From the NCBI GenBank assembly GCA_045642545.1, contig JAZUJB010000098.1, positions 1-17,637 of the forward strand: DNA of 17,637 nt, given 5' to 3'. Both the position numbers and the translations under genes were made by a program. The notes under the pieces were generated by a model that was given only the letters and a program-made list of their open reading frames with translations, did not search any database and was not told the DNA's origin. This stretch comes from F23-B02 sp045642545. Lineage in GTDB: Bacteria > Bacillota > Clostridia > Oscillospirales > Oscillospiraceae. Below are positions 14,915 to 17,637 of this stretch, one piece after another; within the stretch, counting starts at the first letter, position 1; every line of letters starts with the position of its first letter.

Positions 14915-15125
14915 TTTCATCATCTCCGTAATAATTTCCGAGGTAGCGTGAGGTTGCGATTGCGTCGCGCGCCATAACCGACAGCATATATGCTTTCCTG
15001 CGCAGACGCAGTCTTTCCATCTCGCACATTTTTTCGTTTTCTATCCTGTTGTTGAGCTCCTCCAATCTCGTTCGGCACAGCTCGCCGGTTTTCCTGTATT
15101 CATATGACATTTCGTTAAGTGTCAT
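14883..15125 (-). CDS. hypothetical 80-aa charged helical protein
   Basis: Unrecognised. The 80-residue protein is rich in Arg, Glu and Leu (for example RTRLEELNNRIENEKMCEME and RLRLRRKAY), predicting one or two long helices, and ends in an acidic stretch and EYVC. There is no signal or membrane segment. I chose the ATG at 15125 because GGAGGAG lies six bases upstream; a longer reading from 15188 would translate the RBS itself. The end overlaps the region-4 protein, so the two are translated together and may form a functional pair. No convincing promoter is visible in the gap to the divergent tRNA promoter. Confidence 0.75.
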   Translation of the reverse strand: MTLNEMSYEYRKTGELCRTRLEELNNRIENEKMCEMERLRLRRKAYMLSVMARDAIATSRYLGNYYGDDENAGKEAEYVC

Positions 15126-15175
15126 CCTTATCTCCTCCGTTGTGCAAAAATATTTTGGATTTTGAAATTTAGTTG

Positions 15176-15204
15176 TTGACAAACACAATATGGTTTGCTA
15201 TTAT
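15176..15204 (+). promoter_or_regulatory. SigA-type promoter of tRNA-Thr/tRNA-Tyr operon
   Basis: TTGACA (15176-15181), a 17-base spacer and TATTAT (15199-15204), with TGC just before the -10, match the consensus in 11 of 12 positions. It lies 17 bases before the mature tRNA-Thr, as expected for a strong stable-RNA promoter. Confidence 0.9.
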
Positions 15205-15221
15205 ATTCAAGCCGGTATCGT

Positions 15222-15297
15222 GCTGGTGTAGCTCAGTTGGTAGAGCAGCTGATTTGTAATCAGCAGGTCGGGGGTTCGAGTCCGTCCACCAGCTCCA
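15222..15297 (+). tRNA. tRNA-Thr (TGT anticodon)
   Basis: A 76-base cloverleaf: acceptor stem GCTGGTG paired with CACCAGC, discriminator T, encoded CCA, D-arm region AGCTCAGTTGGTAGAGC, and anticodon stem GCTGA/TCAGC with loop TTTGTAA (anticodon TGT at 15255-15257, decoding ACA). The T-loop TTCGAGT is normal. The T-stem pairs GGGGG with CCGTC, giving one G-G mismatch and one G-T wobble. Confidence 0.96.
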
Positions 15298-15325
15298 CTG
15301 GCGAAGCTAAACTTAATATGTATAT

Positions 15326-15410
15326 GGGGGATTTCCCGAGTGGCCAAAGGGGACAGACTGTAAATCTGCTGGCAATGCCTTCGGTGGTTCGAATCCACCA
15401 TCCCCCACCA
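15326..15410 (+). tRNA. tRNA-Tyr (GTA anticodon)
   Basis: An 85-base class II tRNA with the long variable arm of bacterial tRNA-Tyr. Acceptor stem GGGGGAT pairs with ATCCCCC, discriminator A, encoded CCA. The anticodon loop CTGTAAA holds GTA at 15360-15362, reading TAC/TAT. The T-arm GGTGGTTCGAATCCACC is perfect. It follows tRNA-Thr by 28 bases on the same transcript. Confidence 0.97.
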
Positions 15411-15411
15411 G

Positions 15412-15444
15412 ATTCCTGAACCATTTCGGTTCAGGAATTTTTTT
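15412..15444 (+). terminator. rho-independent terminator of the tRNA operon
   Basis: An 11-bp perfect stem (ATTCCTGAACC and GGTTCAGGAAT) with loop ATTTC is followed by a run of seven T. It begins two bases after the CCA end of tRNA-Tyr. Confidence 0.95.
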
Positions 15445-15469
15445 ATGCTTTTCGCGGACAGCATTTTTG

Positions 15470-15498
15470 TTGTTCTTTTTTTCGTTTTGTGATAGACT
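15470..15498 (+). promoter_or_regulatory. weak candidate promoter of the double-glycine peptide gene
   Basis: TTGTTC, a 17-base spacer and TAGACT, with TGA directly before the -10 box, lie between the tRNA terminator and the RBS at 15527-15532. Only seven of twelve bases match, so this is tentative; a promoter is needed here because the terminator upstream is strong. Confidence 0.3.
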
Positions 15499-15539
15499 TT
15501 ATTAAACACAGCTTTTCCGATTTCACGGAGGTAACGCTT

Positions 15540-15746
15540 ATGGCAAAGAGAAGAGAGCAGTTTAATGCCGCAAGAGCGGATATGAATTCACTGCACGAGC
15601 GTCTGGCTTTTCTCACCGAGGAGGAGCTTATGCAGCTTGTCGGCGGCGGTGAAGGCTCAGCCGCTGCTCCCGAAGAAAGCAAGCCTAAGTCCGCCGTAGA
15701 TGAATGGTGGGCAGCAAGAACTCAGCACAAGTACAAATTCGACTGA
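15540..15746 (+). CDS. 68-aa protein with double-glycine leader-like motif
   Basis: No named family recognised. GGAGGT stands seven bases before this ATG, better than an earlier in-frame start at 15489. Residues 1-36 form a charged amphipathic stretch ending in LTEEELMQLVGG. This fits the double-glycine leader pattern of class II bacteriocins, Nif11-type RiPPs and related secreted peptides: L at -12, E at -8, L at -7, L at -4, G at -2 and -1. The following 32 residues are Ala/Glu/Lys-rich, then DEWWAARTQHKYKFD, with no cysteine. If processed by a C39-type transporter, that part would be the product. No transporter, immunity or modification gene is nearby, so it may instead be an ordinary small cytosolic protein. 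The DUF1810 gene follows after 62 bases without a terminator. Confidence 0.75.
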   Translation: MAKRREQFNAARADMNSLHERLAFLTEEELMQLVGGGEGSAAAPEESKPKSAVDEWWAARTQHKYKFD

Positions 15747-15808
15747 AAAGATAAGCACCGGACAATGCGGAGCCTTAAACTACTCCGAATCATCAAAGAG
15801 GTACAATT

Positions 15809-16225
15809 ATGTCTTACGATTTAACCCGTTTCATTACCGCGCAGGAGCACTCGTATGATGCCGCACTCAGTGAAATCAGAAGCGGCCGCAAAAGAAGCCA
15901 CTGGATGTGGTACATCTTCCCGCAGATTGACGGTCTCGGCCACAGCGCCACCGCTCAGTTCTACGCCATAAGCAATTTGCAGGAGGCCAAGGAATACTAC
16001 GCGCACCCCGTTCTCGGCCCTCGACTTGTTGAAATCTCCGAAGCGCTGCTCGCACTTGACGGCGACAACGCAACCGCAGTTATGGGCTACCCCGATGATA
16101 TGAAGCTCAAATCATCGATGACTCTGTTTGCAATTGCAAGCGGCAACCCCGTTTTTACGCAGGTTCTCGAAAAATACTTCGACGGCCGTCAGGACCGTTG
16201 GACAGTCAAAATTCTCGGTTTATAA
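15809..16225 (+). CDS. DUF1810 family protein
   Basis: This 138-residue protein fits DUF1810 over its full length. It opens with YDLTRFITAQEHSYDAAL, continues with EIRSGRKRSHWMWYIFPQ (core HWMWYIFPQ at 31-39), GLGHSATAQFYAIS, EAKEYYAHPVLGPRL, and ends with the YFDGRQDRWTVKILG tail. The family is widespread in bacteria and fungi, and I know of no established biochemical function. The conserved His, Trp, Tyr and Gln residues hint at a ligand-binding or catalytic pocket, but that is inference. There is no signal or membrane segment, so it is cytosolic. AGAGG precedes the ATG by seven bases. It may share a transcript with the 68-aa gene; its own terminator follows. Confidence 0.92.
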   Translation: MSYDLTRFITAQEHSYDAALSEIRSGRKRSHWMWYIFPQIDGLGHSATAQFYAISNLQEAKEYYAHPVLGPRLVEISEALLALDGDNATAVMGYPDDMKLKSSMTLFAIASGNPVFTQVLEKYFDGRQDRWTVKILGL

Positions 16226-16237
16226 GCAGTTATTTCG

Positions 16238-16264
16238 GCGCAGCTTTTAATAAGCTGCGCTTTT
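16238..16264 (+). terminator. rho-independent terminator after DUF1810 gene
   Basis: A 9-bp perfect stem (GCGCAGCTT and AAGCTGCGC), loop TTAAT, followed by TTTT. It lies 12 bases after the DUF1810 stop and isolates the permease gene downstream. Confidence 0.85.
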
Positions 16265-16308
16265 GCATTGCCTCATGCATAATTATACAAATTTCCCGTT
16301 TTTATTTA

Positions 16309-16337
16309 TTGACTTTATACATCCAAAATGATATATT
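16309..16337 (+). promoter_or_regulatory. SigA-type promoter of the purine permease gene
   Basis: TTGACT, a 17-base spacer and TATATT, with TGA just before the -10 box, match ten of twelve consensus bases. The predicted leader is only about 30 bases, too short for a purine riboswitch. Confidence 0.8.
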
Positions 16338-16375
16338 TTTCGATGTATTTTTTATCGTTAGGAGATAAAGAAAAA

Positions 16376-17637
16376 ATGGATAAGGTATTTAAGCTCAAGG
16401 AAAACGGCACTAATGTCCGCACCGAAATCATTGCCGGTCTTACCACCTTCATGACCATGGCGTACATTATTGCACTCAACCCCAATCTTCTTACAAACTT
16501 TGCAAGCGGCACTCCCCTTTGGAACGCCGTATTCATGGCAACCTGCATTGCTTCCGCAATCGGTATGCTCGTTATGGCTTTTGCCGCAAACAAGCCCTTC
16601 GCAATGGCTCCCGGCATGGGTCTTAACTCCTTCTTCGCAGTTGTCGTTGCAAATATCGCAGCTCTCGCAGGCATCAGCTATGAGGAAGCCTTCCCCGCTG
16701 CAATCTGCATCATTCTCGTTGAAGGCATCTTCTTCGTAATCCTGACCGTCTTCTCCATCCGTGAGAAAATCGTCGAGGCAATTCCCTATGGCATCCGCAT
16801 CGGTATCACTCCCGCAATCGGCCTTATGCTGCTCAACATCGGCTTTGGCTCAAACGCAGGCATCTACAGCGAAAACGGCGGCCCGTTCTATGTTCTGTCC
16901 ACCTTCTTCGGCAGCCTCACTCCCTCTGTCGCAAAGGCAGCCGTCGGCAGCGCATACCCCCAGCTGGTACTGTATGTTGTAACCATGCTCATCGGCGTAT
17001 TCGCCATCTTCGTTCTCGACCACAAGAAGGTTAAGGCATCCGTCATTCTCGGCATGTTCATCTCCTGCATTGTTTACTGGGCAGGCAGCTTCATCTTCCT
17101 CGATGTAAATCCCTTCGCAGCACTCAAGGGTGCATCCTTCGTACCTCCCGTCAAGGATATGATGAGCATCACCTTCTTCAAGTTTGACTTCAAGACCTTC
17201 ATAGACATCGGCTGGTTCACCGCAATCACGCTTGTCATCACCTTCTGCATGATTGATATGTTCGACACTATCGGAACTCTCGTCGGCACCGCCGCACGCG
17301 CCGATATGATTGACGAAAACGGCAAGATGCCCAAGATGAAGGAAGCTCTGTTTGCTGATGCAATCGGCACCGTTACCGGTGCCTGCACCGGCACCTCCAC
17401 CGTCACCACCTTTATCGAATCCGCATCCGGCGTTGAGGCAGGCGGCCGCACGGGTCTTACCGCACTTACAACTGCAGTAATGTTCCTCGCCTGCATGTTC
17501 ATCGCCCCCATCGCAGCAATCATTCCGCCTCCCGCAACAAGTGCCGCACTCATCTATGTCGGCATTCTGATGCTCAGCGGACTTAAGAAGGTAGACTGGA
17601 CCGATACCCTGCAGGTCGTACCCGTTGCTCTGATGCT
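16376..17637 (+). CDS. NCS2/AzgA-type purine permease (partial, 3' end outside)
   Basis: The first 420 residues of a membrane transporter are present; the frame stays open to the window edge, and since the family is about 430-480 residues, little is missing. It resembles the AzgA/PbuG/PbuO branch that takes up adenine, guanine or hypoxanthine by proton symport. Diagnostic stretches are TTFMTMAYIIALNPNLL (23-39), MAPGMGLNSFFAVVV (77-91), IPYGIRIGITPAIGLMLLNI (136-155), MIDMFDTIGTLVGTA (292-306) and GTSTVTTFIESASGVEAGGR (339-358). These include the two half-helix substrate-site regions and the FDTIGT motif. Many hydrophobic segments fit the 14-helix fold. GGAG lies 11 bases before the ATG. Which purine is carried cannot be told from sequence. 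It is separated from DUF1810 by a terminator and its own promoter. Confidence 0.93.
   Translation, partial: MDKVFKLKENGTNVRTEIIAGLTTFMTMAYIIALNPNLLTNFASGTPLWNAVFMATCIASAIGMLVMAFAANKPFAMAPGMGLNSFFAVVVANIAALAGISYEEAFPAAICIILVEGIFFVILTVFSIREKIVEAIPYGIRIGITPAIGLMLLNIGFGSNAGIYSENGGPFYVLSTFFGSLTPSVAKAAVGSAYPQLVLYVVTMLIGVFAIFVLDHKKVKASVILGMFISCIVYWAGSFIFLDVNPFAALKGASFVPPVKDMMSITFFKFDFKTFIDIGWFTAITLVITFCMIDMFDTIGTLVGTAARADMIDENGKMPKMKEALFADAIGTVTGACTGTSTVTTFIESASGVEAGGRTGLTALTTAVMFLACMFIAPIAAIIPPPATSAALIYVGILMLSGLKKVDWTDTLQVVPVALM

Noticed and set aside
15195..15419. Plus-strand 74-codon frame with GVAQLVEQLICNQQVGGSSP
   Set aside because: It is the tRNA-Thr and tRNA-Tyr sequence read as protein, another common artefact.
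15207..15509. Minus-strand 100-codon reading frame with GGRTRTPDLLITNQL and MVDSNHRRHCQQIYSLSPLA
   Set aside because: It is the antisense of the two tRNA genes, a well-known source of falsely annotated proteins; it has no RBS and crosses the promoter-tRNA-terminator unit.
15768..15789. CGGAG...CTCCG inverted repeat between the 68-aa gene and the DUF1810 gene
   Set aside because: Only five base pairs with a long loop and no T tract, so not a terminator; the two genes may be cotranscribed.
16265..16375. Possible purine riboswitch before the purine permease
   Set aside because: The good promoter at 16309-16337 leaves a leader of only about 30 bases, and no three-way-junction aptamer sequence is visible.

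Overview
The window looks like chromosomal DNA of a low-to-mid GC Gram-positive bacterium of the class Clostridia, most likely an Oscillospiraceae/Ruminococcaceae-type gut organism. The basis is the ylxM-ffh-rpsP-khpA gene order, the YmfF/YmfH peptidase-like pair, strong AGGAGG-type ribosome binding sites in front of nearly every gene, near-consensus SigA promoters, and tRNA genes with encoded CCA ends. Nothing marks a plasmid, phage or transposon; it reads as a housekeeping segment with a few less-studied genes.

Layout. Positions 1-2420 hold a minus-strand operon for protein targeting and translation: ylxM, ffh, rpsP, khpA, driven by a TTGACA-N17-TATACT promoter. A hairpin follows khpA, and an RBS-like GGAGG at the very edge suggests another gene just outside. 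Diverging from it is one giant gene (2514-9737, 2407 aa) for a cyclic beta-1,2-glucan synthase-like membrane enzyme: a GT84-type glycosyltransferase, membrane segments, a glycoamylase-like/cyclization region and a C-terminal GH94-type phosphorylase module. Behind it, with an extended -10 promoter, lies a tightly packed plus-strand operon: ymfF (inactive M16 homologue), ymfH (M16 homologue with HxxEH), lgt (lipoprotein diacylglyceryl transferase) and a 129-aa coiled-coil protein. It ends in a strong bidirectional terminator shared with the convergent GH25 gene.

The minus-strand block 13665-15125 contains a membrane-anchored GH25 lysozyme-like protein, a small protein that is essentially only a sigma-70 region 4, and an overlapping 80-aa protein of unknown role. 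Then, on the plus strand, a near-consensus promoter drives tRNA-Thr(TGT) and tRNA-Tyr(GTA), ending in a clear terminator. After it come a 68-aa protein with a textbook double-glycine leader motif, a DUF1810 protein with its own terminator, and a purine permease of the NCS2/AzgA type that runs off the right edge.

The most interesting items are the possible double-glycine peptide precursor at 15540-15746, the complete glucan synthase in a Gram-positive context, and the region-4-only sigma-like protein with its overlapping partner. There is no gene-free stretch longer than 300 bases. I saw no CRISPR array, insertion sequence, rRNA or convincing riboswitch.
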